This document shows positions 63,845-64,000 of a DNA stretch of 64,000 bases, piece after piece. The notes under the pieces were generated by a model. The model searched no databases and was not told where the DNA came from. It worked only from the letters and a program-made list of their open reading frames with translations. Made by a program: the position numbers and the translations under genes. Every line of letters begins with the position of its first letter. Positions within the stretch are counted from its first letter, which is position 1. The DNA is from an uncultured Paracoccaceae bacterium. GTDB taxonomy: Bacteria; Pseudomonadota; Alphaproteobacteria; Rhodobacterales; Rhodobacteraceae. The stretch is taken from contig CANMKB010000006.1 in the NCBI GenBank assembly GCA_947498415.1, positions 1 through 64,000 of the forward strand. The letters are read 5' to 3'.

Positions 63845-64000
<156 letters not shown>

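Overview
The window looks like part of a large extrachromosomal replicon (megaplasmid or chromid) of a Rhodobacterales / Roseobacter-group alphaproteobacterium. The left edge is the 3' end of a RepC-type replication initiator, followed at once by two identical 18-bp palindromes that fit the parS pattern of repABC plasmids (GTT..C.GC.G..AAC). The envelope genes (MipA/OmpV, TamA/TamB, lipoproteins) are those of a Gram-negative cell. I could not run any search, so placement below the order is not attempted.

Layout. 1-430: repC tail and parS. 0.5-2.5 kb: OmpR-type two-component system, divergent from a MipA-like porin, an SdiA-regulated-type beta-propeller protein and a FrsA-like hydrolase (2.6-5.7 kb). 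5.9-8.9 kb: a sugar-acid kinase (DgoK type) followed by a soluble GAF histidine kinase and a LuxR-type response regulator. 9.2-13 kb: homogentisate degradation (maiA-marR divergent from hmgA-fahA) with an inverted-repeat operator on the shared promoter. 13.1-15.7 kb: a CBS protein, a small membrane protein, and a hipBA toxin-antitoxin module with three evenly spaced palindromes. 15.8-23.1 kb: a complete Na+-NQR set, nqrABCDEF, with its accessory genes apbE and nqrM on the other strand. 23.2-30.3 kb: an EamA exporter and a glycerol-type ABC transporter (glpVSTPQU). 30.3-33.7 kb: an ABM-fold protein with a WYL regulator, an unknown lipoprotein, and a BlaI/M56 pair. 33.7-39.3 kb: a peptide ABC transporter with fused ATPases. 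39.7-43.5 kb: a ProXWV-type compatible-solute transporter with a divergent MarR regulator. 43.5-49.1 kb: tamAB. 49.2-64 kb: a DeoR regulator divergent from a long operon fbp-fba-glgP-glgB-glgC-glgA-glgX-malQ-pgm.

How it works together. The replicon carries core metabolism rather than typical plasmid cargo: a sodium-pumping NADH dehydrogenase with its flavin-loading and iron-maturation helpers, aromatic amino-acid catabolism to fumarate and acetoacetate, glycerol, peptide and betaine uptake, and a gluconeogenesis-to-glycogen module in which Fbp and Fba feed hexose phosphate through Pgm/GlgC/GlgA/GlgB, with GlgP/GlgX/MalQ recycling it. The hipBA module fits a role in replicon maintenance.

The signals most worth a second look are the dense array of about ten GCTCG-type half sites between the DeoR gene and the fbp-glycogen operon, the exact 49-bp periodicity of the AACGATCGTT palindromes before hipBA, and the complementary loss of ABC motifs in the two glycerol-transporter ATPases, which predicts one working and one degenerate ATP site. 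No rRNA, tRNA, CRISPR array, insertion sequence or prophage gene was seen.
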